Source: Streptomyces sp. NBC_01314 (lineage in GTDB: Bacteria; Actinomycetota; Actinomycetes; Streptomycetales; Streptomycetaceae). From it: a DNA stretch of 64,000 bases. Where the stretch lies: contig NZ_CP108394.1 in assembly GCF_041435215.1 (NCBI RefSeq), positions 8,494,001 through 8,558,000 of the forward strand, read 5' to 3'. Of the stretch, positions 34,348 to 44,691 are shown piece after piece. The notes beneath the pieces were generated by a model. It did no database searches. It saw only the letters and a list, made by a program, of their open reading frames with translations, and had not been told where the DNA came from. Position 1 is the stretch's first letter, and each line of letters starts with the position of its first letter. The position numbers and the translations under genes are program-made.

Positions 34348-36411
34348 ATGACGGCCGAGCTGGTCCGGGGGCAGAACCATCTGCTGCCCGAGGTCCGACT
34401 GGAGATCCGCGTCTCGGCCGGCACGCCGATCGTGGCCGGGGCCACCCTCGGGGACGAGAACGGCCGTGTGCACGGCGTGGAGTGGGTCGCCCACCCGGGC
34501 GCGCCCACCCTGCCGGGCATCGAGGTTCCCAAACAGGCGGCGGCCGACCACCGCCTCGCCGTGGACCTCGACGCCCTGACGCCGTCCGTGCACCGGGTGA
34601 CCGTGCTGCTCGCCCTGGCGTCCGGCAGCAGCGGCCCGGCGCGGTTCGGCGCCGTCGCCGCCCCTTTCGTCGCGGTCACCGGCCTGGACGGCTCCGAGGT
34701 CGCCAGCTACACCATCACCGACCTCGAGGCGGAGTCGGCCGTCATCGCCCTTGAGCTGTACCGCAGGCAGGGCGTCTGGAAGGTCCGCGCGGTCGGCCAG
34801 GGGTATGCGGGCGGCCTCGCCGAGCTGCTCACCGACCAGGGCCTGCCCCAGGCCCAGCAGCTCGCGGGCAGCATCCACGAGGCCGTGGCCCATGGCCTCG
34901 CCCGCTCGGTGGCCGCACCTCCGCCCCGGCTGGCGGACGCGGACCGCCCCCGTCAGACGGCCGCCCCGGCGCCGGGCCCCGACCAGGCCCAGAGCGGCAC
35001 GACACCCCAGGGCCTGCCCGCGAACACCTCGCCGCAGCAGGGAGACCAGCCCACCTCCCCGTACGGCACCACACCCCCGTACAGCTCTCCTCCCGACGCC
35101 ACCCTGGCCGACCACGCCTCGGCGCAGCACGGTGGCCCTGCCCCGGGCGACCCGTCCGTCGGCACCCAGCCCGCCGCGTCCACCGCCGGCGGCCCCGTCA
35201 ACTACAGCCACCCCGGCCGTCAGACCACTGCGCCGCCCCCGCCACCGCCGACCGCGCCACCGGCGCTGCCGGGGCAGCCCGCGCGGCCCGTCGCCGGTGA
35301 CGCGACCGGCTGGTCCATGGAGGAGCGGCTCTACAACCAGGTGTGGGGCATGTTCGAGGACCTCGCCCGCACCACCGCCGCGTACCGCAGCGCCGTCGAC
35401 TTCGCCGAGTCGCGCCTGGAACAGGAGCTGGACAAGGTCCTGTCCGACCCGCGCAGCCGCATCAGCGGTCGGGGCGACGCCGCGCGCGAGGCCGCCCGCG
35501 CCAAGCACGCCCAGCTCGTCGACCGGGCCAGGGACGCCCTCGACCGCGACCTCGCCCAGCTCCGGGCCGAGGCCGATGTCGTCGAGCCCGCGCTGCCCCC
35601 GGCCTTCGCGAGCTGGGACAACCCGGTCTGGCACGGCTACCGGGTGCCGATGGAGATCCCGATGGCCCTGCGCCTGGGCGACCTCCATCTGCCGGAGAGC
35701 GAGGGCGTGCGCATCCCGATGCTGGTCCGGCTGCCGCTGGAGCGAGGGCTGTGGATCGACAGCGGCCGCTCCGGCTCGCGCGACTCGCTCGTCGACTCCG
35801 ACGAGCTGCGCCGCCGCGCGCTGGACACGGCGGTGGCGCTCGCCGCGCGTCTGCTCGCGGTCTACCCGCCGGGCGAGTTCACCGTCCACGTCGTCGACGC
35901 GGCAGGGGCCGGCTCGTCCGCGCTGGCACCGCTGGTGGGCGCGGGTGTGCTCGCCGGACCGCCCGCTGCCGGAGCCGCGGGTGTCTCCGACGTCCTGGGG
36001 CGGCTCACCCAGCGCGTCGACCTCGTGCAGATGGCGGTGCGCGGTGGCGCGTCCGACGCATTGCCCCCGGGCTTCGACACGGCCGAGCAACTGCTGATCG
36101 TCAACGACTTCCCGCACGGCTTCGACGACCGCGCCGTCACCCAGCTCCGCTATCTCGCGGACGAGGGCCCGGCCGTCGGCGTCCACCTGATGATGGTCGC
36201 CGACCGGCAGGAAGCCGCCGCCTACGGGCCGTTGCTCGACCCGCTGTGGCGTTCGCTGATGCGACTCACGCCCACCCCTGACGACCATCTCGCCGACCCA
36301 TGGGTCGGGCACGCGTGGACGTATGAGCCGTCGAGCATCCCGCCCGGAAGCCGGGTCATGTACGACGTTCTCGCCCGGGTCGCGGAGGCCCGCCGCTCCT
36401 GGAACAGGTGA
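34348..36411 (+). CDS. large TerD-domain protein with proline-rich linker
   Basis: The product has 687 residues. A degenerate TerD-like domain occupies about residues 1-185 (GQNHLLPEVRLEIRVSAG, DLDALTPSVHRVTVLLALA). A low-complexity Pro/Ala/Gln/Gly linker follows (about 190-315), and then a mixed alpha/beta C-terminal half that begins with coiled-coil-like helices (EQELDKVLSDPRSR) and ends with an ATPase-like region lacking a P-loop, LLIVNDFPHGFDDRAVTQLR and VHLMMVADRQEAAAYG. Such fusions of TerD with a FtsK/TerY-like domain occur in actinobacterial ter modules (memory). It is 46 bases downstream of the TerD gene, so probably cotranscribed. Confidence 0.8.
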   Translation: MTAELVRGQNHLLPEVRLEIRVSAGTPIVAGATLGDENGRVHGVEWVAHPGAPTLPGIEVPKQAAADHRLAVDLDALTPSVHRVTVLLALASGSSGPARFGAVAAPFVAVTGLDGSEVASYTITDLEAESAVIALELYRRQGVWKVRAVGQGYAGGLAELLTDQGLPQAQQLAGSIHEAVAHGLARSVAAPPPRLADADRPRQTAAPAPGPDQAQSGTTPQGLPANTSPQQGDQPTSPYGTTPPYSSPPDATLADHASAQHGGPAPGDPSVGTQPAASTAGGPVNYSHPGRQTTAPPPPPPTAPPALPGQPARPVAGDATGWSMEERLYNQVWGMFEDLARTTAAYRSAVDFAESRLEQELDKVLSDPRSRISGRGDAAREAARAKHAQLVDRARDALDRDLAQLRAEADVVEPALPPAFASWDNPVWHGYRVPMEIPMALRLGDLHLPESEGVRIPMLVRLPLERGLWIDSGRSGSRDSLVDSDELRRRALDTAVALAARLLAVYPPGEFTVHVVDAAGAGSSALAPLVGAGVLAGPPAAGAAGVSDVLGRLTQRVDLVQMAVRGGASDALPPGFDTAEQLLIVNDFPHGFDDRAVTQLRYLADEGPAVGVHLMMVADRQEAAAYGPLLDPLWRSLMRLTPTPDDHLADPWVGHAWTYEPSSIPPGSRVMYDVLARVAEARRSWNR

Positions 36412-36516
36412 GGAACTCCCCGTACCAAGCTCTCGTAAAGTTGCCTGACCTGCAGTTTTGATACTTTCTTTGCCTAGCCCTTTACCTGGTCTTGGTGATT
36501 GGGTACTCTTTTCGTG

Positions 36517-36686
36517 CGGAGGGGAGTACTCCCTACTTGCTGCGGCGTACCCGTCAATACGGATCAACCCTGATCCCGGGGCGTCGGCCCGGCGGCACCA
36601 GGCGTTGTGGAACGCCTCGGAGGACCGGGTGGAAGAGACCTCCGGTAGCGATGACGCTGCTATTTGCCGTTACGTACTGCCGGAGG
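36517..36686 (+). promoter_or_regulatory. yybP-ykoY (manganese) riboswitch controlling terC
   Basis: The leader contains the yybP-ykoY signature GGGGAGTA (36521-36528) and the 3' conserved GAAGAGACC (36632-36640). The closing helix P1 pairs CGGAGG (36517-36522) with CCTCCG (36639-36644). The same 3' strand CCTCCGG (36639-36645) is also complementary to CCGGAGG (36680-36686), the ribosome binding site of terC, which starts at 36691. So ligand-stabilised P1 would free the ribosome binding site, giving Mn2+-activated translation. The family is known to sense Mn2+ and to control TerC/Alx-type exporters. Confidence 0.8.
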
Positions 36687-36690
36687 CGCA

Positions 36691-37698
36691 GTGGATGTCT
36701 CAACGACCCTATGGGTCCTCACAGTTGTGGGCCTTGCCGCCCTCATCACGGTCGACTTCTTCATCGGCCGCAAGCCTCATGATGTGTCCATCAAGGAAGC
36801 CGGAATCTGGACGGTCGTCTGGATCGTCCTGGCCGCCCTGTTCGGACTCGGGCTGCTCGTCTTCGCCGGCGGCCAGCCGGCCGGAGAGTTCTTCGCGGGC
36901 TTCATCACCGAGAAGTCCCTGAGCGTCGACAACCTCTTCGTCTTCGTCCTGATCATGGCGAAGTTCTCGGTGCCCTCGCAGTATCAGCAGAGGGTGCTAC
37001 TGGTCGGTGTGCTGATCGCCCTGGTGCTCCGCGCGATATTCATCGCCGCGGGCGCGGCGATCCTCTCCAGCTTCGCCTGGGTCTTCTACATCTTCGGCGC
37101 GTTCCTGATCTACACCGCCTGGAAACTGATCCAGGAGGCCAGGGCCGACGAGGCGGAGGAGGACTGGGAGGAGAACAAGCTCCTCAAGGCCGTCGAGAAG
37201 CGCTTCGGTGTCGCCGACCGCTACCACGGCACCAAGCTGTGGATCGAGCAGAACGGCAAGCGCGTCATGACGCCGATGCTGGTCGTGATGCTCGCCATCG
37301 GCACCACGGACGTCCTCTTCGCACTGGACTCGATCCCGGCGATCTTCGGTCTGACCCAGGACCCGTACATCGTGTTCACGGCCAACGCGTTCGCGCTCAT
37401 GGGCCTGCGACAGCTGTACTTCCTCATCGGCGGCCTGCTGAGGAAGCTGGTCCACCTGTCCTACGGTCTGTCGGTCATCCTCGGCTTCATCGGGGTGAAG
37501 CTGGTGCTGCACGCCCTGCACGAGTCCGGCGTCCACGTACCGGAGATCTCCATCCCGGTCTCGCTCGGGGTGATCTGCGCGGTCCTGATCGTCACCACGA
37601 TCACCAGCCTCATCGCGTCCAAGAAGCAGGCGCAGACAGAGGCCGAGGCGGCGCGGGAAAAGGTTGACGGCGCCGAGAAGGACAGCATCGAGGCCTGA
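36691..37698 (+). CDS. TerC/Alx family manganese exporter-like membrane protein
   Basis: The product has 335 residues from GTG 36691 (CCGGAGG five bases upstream); a longer ORF from 36664 has no ribosome binding site. Seven to nine membrane helices include the TerC signature FFIGRKPHDVSIKEAG, ITEKSLSVDNLFVFVLIM and AIGTTDVLFALDSIPAIFGLTQDPYIV, with the conserved acidic SxDN and DS membrane residues. The family exports Mn2+ and in some organisms protects secreted enzymes during metallation. The long charged loop ADEAEEDWEENK is cytosolic. Control by the riboswitch just upstream fits this role. Confidence 0.95.
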   Translation: MDVSTTLWVLTVVGLAALITVDFFIGRKPHDVSIKEAGIWTVVWIVLAALFGLGLLVFAGGQPAGEFFAGFITEKSLSVDNLFVFVLIMAKFSVPSQYQQRVLLVGVLIALVLRAIFIAAGAAILSSFAWVFYIFGAFLIYTAWKLIQEARADEAEEDWEENKLLKAVEKRFGVADRYHGTKLWIEQNGKRVMTPMLVVMLAIGTTDVLFALDSIPAIFGLTQDPYIVFTANAFALMGLRQLYFLIGGLLRKLVHLSYGLSVILGFIGVKLVLHALHESGVHVPEISIPVSLGVICAVLIVTTITSLIASKKQAQTEAEAAREKVDGAEKDSIEA

Positions 37699-37730
37699 CG
37701 GAGGCCCGTACCGCACAGCGATCACTGATG

Positions 37731-37783
37731 GGGCCCCGCGCGAGGGAGACGCAGATCCACGGCGTCCACCGGGTGCGGGGCCC
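37731..37783 (+). terminator. terC terminator hairpin
   Basis: GGGCCCCGC (37731-37739) pairs with GCGGGGCCC (37775-37783), followed by TTT, in the gap between terC and the antiporter gene. The 35-base loop can form smaller stems. Confidence 0.6.
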
Positions 37784-37807
37784 TTTCACGTCTGAAAGGA
37801 TCACCGC

Positions 37808-38908
37808 ATGCTCGCTCGGCTCCGGTCGCTCACGACGCGATGGACTGATGTCGTCCCGGTGGCCGCGGTCGTCCTGCTCGCTCTCACCTGGGGACGTGAT
37901 CTGCCCGCAGCGGCCGTCGCCCTGGTGACGCTGGTGCTCGCGGGAGCCGTACTGGCCGCCGTCCACCACGCCGAGGTCGTCGCACACCGGGTCGGAGAAC
38001 CGTTCGGCTCTCTTGTCCTCGCCGTCGCCGTCACGATCATCGAGGTCGCCCTGATCGTGACCCTGATGCTCGACGGCGGAGACAAGAGCGCGACCCTCGC
38101 CCGCGACACCGTCTTCGCCGCCGTGATGATCACCTGCAACGGCATCGTCGGCATCTGCCTGCTCGTCGCCTCACTGCGCCACGGACTCGCGGTCTTCAAC
38201 CCCGAGGGGACCGGCGCCGCCCTCGCCACGGTCGCGACGCTGGCCACGCTCAGCCTGGTGCTCCCCACCTTCACCACCAGCAAGCCGGGCCCGGAGTTCT
38301 CCACGGCCCAACTCACTTTCGCCGCACTGTCCTCACTGGCTCTGTACGGCCTGTTCGTGGCGACGCAGACCGTGCGCCACCGGGACTACTTCCTGCCCAT
38401 CACCCGGCTGGGCGAGGTGATCGCCGAGGACGACCATGCCGAGGCACCCTCGGCCCGCACCGCCAAAATCAGCCTCGGCATGCTCGGTCTGGCGCTCGTC
38501 GGCGTGGTCGGCCTCGCCAAGGGCGTCTCGCCGACCATCGAGTCCGGCGTCGACGCGGCGGGCCTGCCACACGCCGTCGTCGGTGTGATCATCGCCCTGC
38601 TCGTGCTGCTGCCCGAGACCATCGCCGCTCTGCGCGCGGCCCGCCGCGACCGCGTCCAGACCAGCCTCAACCTCGCCCTCGGCTCCGCCATGGCCAGCAT
38701 CGGTCTGACCATCCCGGCCGTCGCCCTGGCCTCCGTCTGGCTCTCCGGACCGCTCGTCCTCGGCCTTGGCGCCACCCACATGGTGCTGCTCGCCCTGACC
38801 GTCGTGGTGGCCACGCTGACCGTCGTCCCGGGACGCGCGACACCTCTGCAGGGTGGAGTCCATCTCGTGCTGTTCGCGGCGTATCTGGAGCTGGCGGTGA
38901 ACCCGTAG
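37808..38908 (+). CDS. ChaA-type calcium/cation:proton antiporter
   Basis: The product has 366 residues with ten or eleven hydrophobic segments. The CaCA superfamily repeats are visible: the first half has VAVTIIEVALIVTLML around residue 75 (acidic Glu in the helix), and the second half has LLVLLPETIAALRAARRDRVQTSLNLALGSAMASIGLTIP, with the catalytic glutamate in PET. Family members extrude Ca2+, Na+ or K+ in exchange for H+. It follows terC after a terminator, so the two could still form one metal-homeostasis region. Confidence 0.92.
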   Translation: MLARLRSLTTRWTDVVPVAAVVLLALTWGRDLPAAAVALVTLVLAGAVLAAVHHAEVVAHRVGEPFGSLVLAVAVTIIEVALIVTLMLDGGDKSATLARDTVFAAVMITCNGIVGICLLVASLRHGLAVFNPEGTGAALATVATLATLSLVLPTFTTSKPGPEFSTAQLTFAALSSLALYGLFVATQTVRHRDYFLPITRLGEVIAEDDHAEAPSARTAKISLGMLGLALVGVVGLAKGVSPTIESGVDAAGLPHAVVGVIIALLVLLPETIAALRAARRDRVQTSLNLALGSAMASIGLTIPAVALASVWLSGPLVLGLGATHMVLLALTVVVATLTVVPGRATPLQGGVHLVLFAAYLELAVNP

Positions 38909-38985
38909 CACCGGTGTCGGTGAACCCGTGGCGCCGGTGTCGGTGAACCGATGGCACCGGCGCCCGCGCATACGTGGCGCCGGTG
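38905..38985. repeat. tandem repeat of about 22 bp, three units
   Basis: A unit resembling GTGGCGCCGGTGTCGGTGAACC recurs three times and the fourth is degenerate, between two convergent genes. It may act as the shared terminator. Confidence 0.7.
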
Positions 38986-38986
38986 C

Positions 38987-40297
38987 TCACCCCGCGGCGG
39001 CCTCAGCCTCCGCCGTCGTCGCCAGGGGCACCGGCCGGGTCTCCGGCAGCAGCGCGAAGCAGCCCAGGCTCAGCAGGGCGATGCCGGTCAAGTACGCGCC
39101 CACGCCCCAGGGCACCCGGCCGCCCTGGGACACGGCGGTGGCTACGATTGGTGTCAGGGCGCCGCCCACCACCCCGCCGAGGTTGTAGCCGACAGCGGCC
39201 CCCGTGCAGCGCACCCGGGGTTCGTACAGCTCCGGCAAGTACGCGGCGATCACGGCGAACATCGTGACGAACGCGAGCATCGCCACGAGGAAGCCGAAGA
39301 AGATCAGCAGGGGTTCACCGGTCGCCAGCAGAGCGACCATCGGGAACATCCACAGCACGGTGACCGAACAACCGATCAGGCACAGCGGGCGCCGCCCGTA
39401 CCGGTCGCCGAGCACCGCCGCCACCGGTGTCAGCGCGCCCTTCACCACCACGGCACCCATGATGCAGGTCAGCATGACCGTACGGCTGACTCCGAGCCGC
39501 TCGGTTCCGTACGCGAGGGACCAGGTCGTCACCGAGTAGAAGACCGCGTATCCGATCGCGAGCGCCCCGGCCGTCAGCAGGACGAGCCGCCAGTGGCCGC
39601 GCACGACCTCGGCGAACGGCACGCGCGCGGGCTCGGCGATCTGCAGGAACTGCGGGCTCTCCGTGAGCGACGACCGCAGCCACAGCCCCGCGAGGGCCAG
39701 TACGCCCGCCGCCCAGAACGGCACCCGCCACCCCCAGGCGGCGAACTGGGCCTCCGTCAGGCTCGCCGACAGCGCCAGCATCACCCCGTTGGCCAACAGG
39801 AACCCCACCGCGGGCCCGACCTGAGGGAAGCTCGACCACAGCCCGCGGCGATCGGCCGGCGCGTGCTCCGCCGTCAGCAGTACCGCCCCGCCCCACTCCC
39901 CGCCGAGCCCGAGCCCCTGCAGGAAGCGCAGCACGAGGAGGAGGAAGGGGGCGGCCACGCCGATCGAGTCGAACGTGGGGACGCAGCCGACGGCCACGGT
40001 CGCACCCCCGGTCAGCAGCAGCGAGGCGACGAGGACCGGCCGCCGCCCGTGCCGGTCCCCGATGTGCCCGAACAGCACCGAGCCGAGCGGCCGCGCCACG
40101 AACCCGACCCCGAAGGTCGCGAAGGCCGCGAGGGTCCCGGCCAGGGGAGAGAACGTCGGGAAGAACAGCGGCCCCAGGACGAGGGCCGCCGCTGTCCCGT
40201 AGACGAAGAAGTCGTAGAACTCGATGGCCGTCCCGGCGAGAGAGGCGGACGCGAGTCGCAGCATGGAGGGCGGTTTCACGGTGCGTGCAGGTTGCAT
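38987..40297 (-). CDS. MFS transporter, metabolite:H+ symporter (MHS) type
   Basis: The product has 436 residues with twelve predicted helices. The MHS subfamily signs appear: SLAGTAIEFYDFFVYGTAAALVLG in helix 1, GDRHGRRPVLV in the first cytosolic loop, RFLQGLGLGGEWGGA in helix 4, and the second loop GDRYGRRPLCL. Relatives transport shikimate, proline/betaine, citrate or alpha-ketoglutarate together with H+. The nearby aroQ could hint at shikimate-type substrates, but this is weak. Monocistronic. Confidence 0.92.
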   Translation of the reverse strand: MQPARTVKPPSMLRLASASLAGTAIEFYDFFVYGTAAALVLGPLFFPTFSPLAGTLAAFATFGVGFVARPLGSVLFGHIGDRHGRRPVLVASLLLTGGATVAVGCVPTFDSIGVAAPFLLLVLRFLQGLGLGGEWGGAVLLTAEHAPADRRGLWSSFPQVGPAVGFLLANGVMLALSASLTEAQFAAWGWRVPFWAAGVLALAGLWLRSSLTESPQFLQIAEPARVPFAEVVRGHWRLVLLTAGALAIGYAVFYSVTTWSLAYGTERLGVSRTVMLTCIMGAVVVKGALTPVAAVLGDRYGRRPLCLIGCSVTVLWMFPMVALLATGEPLLIFFGFLVAMLAFVTMFAVIAAYLPELYEPRVRCTGAAVGYNLGGVVGGALTPIVATAVSQGGRVPWGVGAYLTGIALLSLGCFALLPETRPVPLATTAEAEAAAG

Positions 40298-40388
40298 GCC
40301 GCGTCAACTACCCACGGTGACGGGCGGTTACGGGGGGCGTGCGGAGGCCCGTTCGAGGTCAATGAGGCTCAGGAGGCGTCAACGGGTC

Positions 40389-41435
40389 TCAGTAGGTCAC
40401 CGAGATGCGCCGGGCGAGCCCGTCGACCCGGATCACGCCCCCGTAAGGGATGACGAGCTGGGGATCGGTGTGTCCGAGATCCACGTCGAAGACGATCGTG
40501 GTGTCGGGGGCGTACGTCCGCATGGCGCGCAGAACGGCCTCCCGCTGTCCGGCCGCGTAACGGGCCGCCTCCTCAGGAGTGTTGGGCTGTTCGAAGGACC
40601 AGGCCTTGGGACGGCCCATCAGGAGTGCTGGGAAGCGCTGGAGCAGACCGCGTTCGCCCATGTTCCGCAGGGTGCGGAAGACCTCCTCGCCGCTGGGCAT
40701 GTCCTCCGAGGTCTCCAGGACGAGCACGCCGCCGTCGAGGACGGACAGGTCGCGCGGCACCTCGCGGTCGGCCATCAGCAGCCAGCCGAGGATCTCCAGA
40801 CAGCCGCCCCAACTCCGACCCTCCACCACGCGGTCGGGGCTCACCCAGGTCCATCCGGTGCCGGGCACGGTGTCCGGCTCCGCGTCGAAGGTCGCCGGGT
40901 CGGCCCAGTCGCGATTGACGTCGTTGAAGCGCTCGGCGGGCCGCAGTTCGTACGGTCCCGAGGTGAACAAGGCGGCGCGCAGGGAGTCCGCGGTCAGCGG
41001 GTCCATGGCGACGGACCTGCCCAGCGAGGTCATCACGGTCCCGCCGTGGTAGCCGACGACTCCGGCGTTGTACAGGAACGCCAACAGGTTGGTGTTGTCG
41101 CTCATGCCGAAGAACGGCTTGGGGTTGGCCCGCAGCAGCTCCCGGTCGAGGAACGGCAGCACGGTGATCTGGTCGTCGCCGCCGATCGACGTGAACACCG
41201 CCTTGATGTCCGGGTCGGTGAAGGCCGCGTGGATGTCGTCGGCCCGCTGCTGCGGTGTCGTGTCCATCTTCCGGGTCGTCGGGTACTCGACCGGTTCGAG
41301 GCCGTACTCCTCACGTAACCGCCGCAGGCCCAGTTCGTAGGGCCGTGGGAAGAGTTCGGGCAGGCCGGCGCCGGGGGAGAGGACGGCGACGCGGTCGCCG
41401 GGGGAGGGCTTGGGAGGATACGAGGGCGTGGTCAT
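40389..41435 (-). CDS. S66 family peptidase (LD-carboxypeptidase/MccF-like)
   Basis: The product has 348 residues from ATG 41435; a longer ORF to 41471 lacks support. The nucleophile region KPFFGMSDNTNLLAFLYNA carries the active Ser in GxSD, and the C-terminal half has the Glu of VLETSEDMPS and a catalytic His in VFDVDLGHTDPQLVIPYGG. S66 enzymes cleave LD-bonds in murein tetrapeptides or inactivate microcin C-type adenylates. The absence of a signal peptide makes a cytosolic role (recycling or immunity) more likely. Confidence 0.92.
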   Translation of the reverse strand: MTTPSYPPKPSPGDRVAVLSPGAGLPELFPRPYELGLRRLREEYGLEPVEYPTTRKMDTTPQQRADDIHAAFTDPDIKAVFTSIGGDDQITVLPFLDRELLRANPKPFFGMSDNTNLLAFLYNAGVVGYHGGTVMTSLGRSVAMDPLTADSLRAALFTSGPYELRPAERFNDVNRDWADPATFDAEPDTVPGTGWTWVSPDRVVEGRSWGGCLEILGWLLMADREVPRDLSVLDGGVLVLETSEDMPSGEEVFRTLRNMGERGLLQRFPALLMGRPKAWSFEQPNTPEEAARYAAGQREAVLRAMRTYAPDTTIVFDVDLGHTDPQLVIPYGGVIRVDGLARRISVTY

Positions 41436-41536
41436 GCGGGGAGGGTACGGCCTCCTGCTCCACGGTTTCACCGTGATAAACCGGGGTTCAGCAGCGGTCC
41501 CGACGGGCCGCCCACCCCGAAAGGACCGGAGAAACC

Positions 41537-42010
41537 GTGCCCCGCAGCCTGGCCAACGCCCCGATCATGATCCTCAACGGCCCCAACCTGAACCTCCTGG
41601 GTCAGCGTCAGCCCGAGATCTACGGCTCCGACACGCTCGCCGACGTCGAGGCGATGTGCGCCAGGGCGGCGGCCGCGCACGGGGGCACCGTGGACTTCCG
41701 GCAGTCCAACCACGAGGGCGAACTCGTCGACTGGATCCATGAGGCACGGCTCGACCACAGCGGGATCGTCATCAACCCCGGCGCCTACTCGCACACCTCC
41801 GTGGCGATCCTCGACGCGCTCAACACCTGTGACGGGCTGCCCGTGCTGGAGGTCCACATCTCCAACATCCACAAGCGCGAGACGTTCCGGCACCACTCGT
41901 ACGTCTCGCTGTGCGCCGACGGGGTCATCGCCGGCTGCGGGGTGCAGGGCTATGTGTTCGGCGTGGAACGGGTCGCCGCGCTGGCGGGAGCGGGGAAGGC
42001 CGAGGCGTAG
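41537..42010 (+). CDS. aroQ: 3-dehydroquinate dehydratase, type II
   Basis: The product has 157 residues from GTG 41537. The type II signatures are all present: [20 protein letters not shown] with the catalytic Tyr, [36 protein letters not shown] and [20 protein letters not shown] with the catalytic His/Arg. It dehydrates 3-dehydroquinate to 3-dehydroshikimate in the shikimate pathway or in quinate breakdown. No other aro genes adjoin; the convergent neighbour is an amino-acid ABC transporter. Confidence 0.97.
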   Translation: MPRSLANAPIMILNGPNLNLLGQRQPEIYGSDTLADVEAMCARAAAAHGGTVDFRQSNHEGELVDWIHEARLDHSGIVINPGAYSHTSVAILDALNTCDGLPVLEVHISNIHKRETFRHHSYVSLCADGVIAGCGVQGYVFGVERVAALAGAGKAEA

Positions 42011-42098
42011 GGCTCCGTCGCCGAGGGGGGTGCGGAGGCGGACGGTCCGGTCTCCCGACGAACGAGGTGGTAAGGCCCGACCGCAGGGCGGACGCCCG

Positions 42099-42877
<779 letters not shown>

Positions 42878-42881
<4 letters not shown>

Positions 42882-43795
42882 GTCGTACCTCCCTGCGCCC
42901 GCTGCCGGTCCATCCGGGCTGTGACCCAGTCGGTGAAGCGGGTCATCGGAATGGTCAGGGCGACGAAGACCAGTCCGGCGACGATGTACGGCGTGTAGTT
43001 GAGGCTGCGGCCCGCGATGATGTCCGCGGCGCGTACGGCGTCGATCGCGCCGCCGATCGAGACCAGGCCGGTGTCTTTCTGCAGTGACACGAGGTCGTTG
43101 AGGAGGGGCGGCACCTGGCGGCGTACCGCCTGGGGGAGCACGACGTGCCGCAGTGCCTGCCGGTTGGTGAGGCCCAGCGAGCGGGCCGCCGCGCGCTGCG
43201 AGGGGTGCACGGACTCGATGCCGGCGCGGAACACCTCGGCGACGTACGCCGAGTACGTCAGTGTCAGCGCGGTGCCGCCGAGCAGTACCGGGTCGACGGT
43301 CACGCCCTGGAGCCTGAGCGCGGGGACGCCCAGGACCACGATCATCAGGTTGATGATCAGCGGCAGACCGCGGAAGAAGTCGGTGTAGGCGGCGGCCAGC
43401 GCCCGCAGCGGGAAGAACACCGGGCCGCGCAGGGTCCGCGCCACGGCGATGAGCATGCCGAGGACGAGCACGGCGACGCCGCAGATCAGCAGCAGCCGGA
43501 CGTTGAGCCACAGTCCTTCGAGGACCTTCGGGAACGCCTCGCGCGCGTACTCCGCGCTGAAGAACGTCTCCTTGGTGCGCGGCCACCCCGGCGCGTTGAC
43601 GACGACGAGATAGAGGACGACGCCCGTGACCAGGGTCGACAGGGCGGCGATGCCCGTGGCGCGGCGGGCCCGGGTGCGCTTGAAGTGCTCCCGGTCGAGC
43701 CGCCGTCGCGAGGGGACGTAACCGTCGTCCGCGCCGGGCATGTCGCCGTCGTCGTCCGCGTCCTCCCGGTCGGGCTCCTGCTTCACGACCGTCAC
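42878..43795 (-). CDS. amino-acid ABC transporter permease
   Basis: The product has 305 residues from GTG 43795, which overlaps the stop of the binding-protein gene (GTGA). After a long acidic, then basic, cytosolic N-terminus (about 50 residues, EPDREDADDDGDMPG) come five helices and the HisMQ-type EAA loop AARSLGLTNRQALRHVVLPQA. It has YTDFFRGLPLIINLMIVVLG, characteristic of polar amino-acid permeases. The single permease probably forms a homodimer. Confidence 0.93.
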
Positions 43796-44691
43796 TTGAG
43801 CACCGGGGCGTCGACGGCTTCGGAGAGCCACTCCTGCTCGATCCTGGCCAGCGTGCCGTCCTCACGCAGGGCGTCCACGGCGGTCGTCACGCAGGACGTG
43901 AGGGCGCTGCCCTTGTCGAGGACGAGACCGAACTGCTCGGGTGTGCCGCCCTGGTTCTCGAACTGGCCGACGATCTTCGCGTCCGTCACCTCGGCCGAGG
44001 TGATGTAGAACGCGGTCGGCAGGTCGACCACGATCGCGTCGATCTGGCCGTTCTTCAGCGCGGACTTGGCCTGGTCGTTCTTCGCGTACGCGGCGGCGTC
44101 CCGGGTCGGCTTCACCACGTCGCCGATGTAGTCCAGGCTGGTGGTGCCGACCTGGGCGCCCAGGTGCAGCTTCCTGAGGTCCGCGATGCTCGCGGCCTTC
44201 GCGGCCGCGGAGCCCTTCAGCGCGACCACGGCCTGGCGCACGTCGTAGTAGCCCGACGAGAAGTCCACGGCCTTCTTGCGCTCGTCGCTGATCGACACCT
44301 GGTTGATGTCGAAGTCGAAGGTCTTCGCGCCCGGCGCGAACGCCTTGTTGAAGGGCACGCTCTGCCAGACGACGTCCGCCTTGTCGTAGCCGAGCTGCTC
44401 GGCCACGGCGTACGCGACCGCCGACTCGAAGCCCTCGCCGTTCTTCGGGTCGTCGTCCCTGAACCAGGGCTCGTACGCCGGTTCGTCGGTGGCGATCGTC
44501 AGCTTGCCGGAGGTCTCCGTGCCCAACCCGCCCTTGGCGCAGGACGCCCCGGAGGCCGAGGAGGAGGCTGAGCCGGAGGCGTCCTCCTCCGGCTGCGGGG
44601 CGCAGCCCACCGCGACGGTGGCGAGCAGGGCGGCTATGGCGGCGGAGGCGGCACGGCGCGTGGAGCGCGGGGCTCGCAGGACAGGACGCAT
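43792..44691 (-). CDS. amino-acid ABC transporter substrate-binding lipoprotein
   Basis: The product has 299 residues from ATG 44691; a longer ORF to 44751 is excluded by a normal lipoprotein signal starting here. The signal has an Arg-rich start, a hydrophobic core and the lipobox VAVGC (Cys about residue 30), followed by a Ser/Glu linker. The SBP_bac_3 domain has LTIATDEPAYEPWF, FDFDINQVSISDERKKAVDFSSGYY and a C-terminal GTLARIEQEWL. It delivers polar amino acids to the coupled permease/ATPase. Confidence 0.93.
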   Translation of the reverse strand: MRPVLRAPRSTRRAASAAIAALLATVAVGCAPQPEEDASGSASSSASGASCAKGGLGTETSGKLTIATDEPAYEPWFRDDDPKNGEGFESAVAYAVAEQLGYDKADVVWQSVPFNKAFAPGAKTFDFDINQVSISDERKKAVDFSSGYYDVRQAVVALKGSAAAKAASIADLRKLHLGAQVGTTSLDYIGDVVKPTRDAAAYAKNDQAKSALKNGQIDAIVVDLPTAFYITSAEVTDAKIVGQFENQGGTPEQFGLVLDKGSALTSCVTTAVDALREDGTLARIEQEWLSEAVDAPVLK

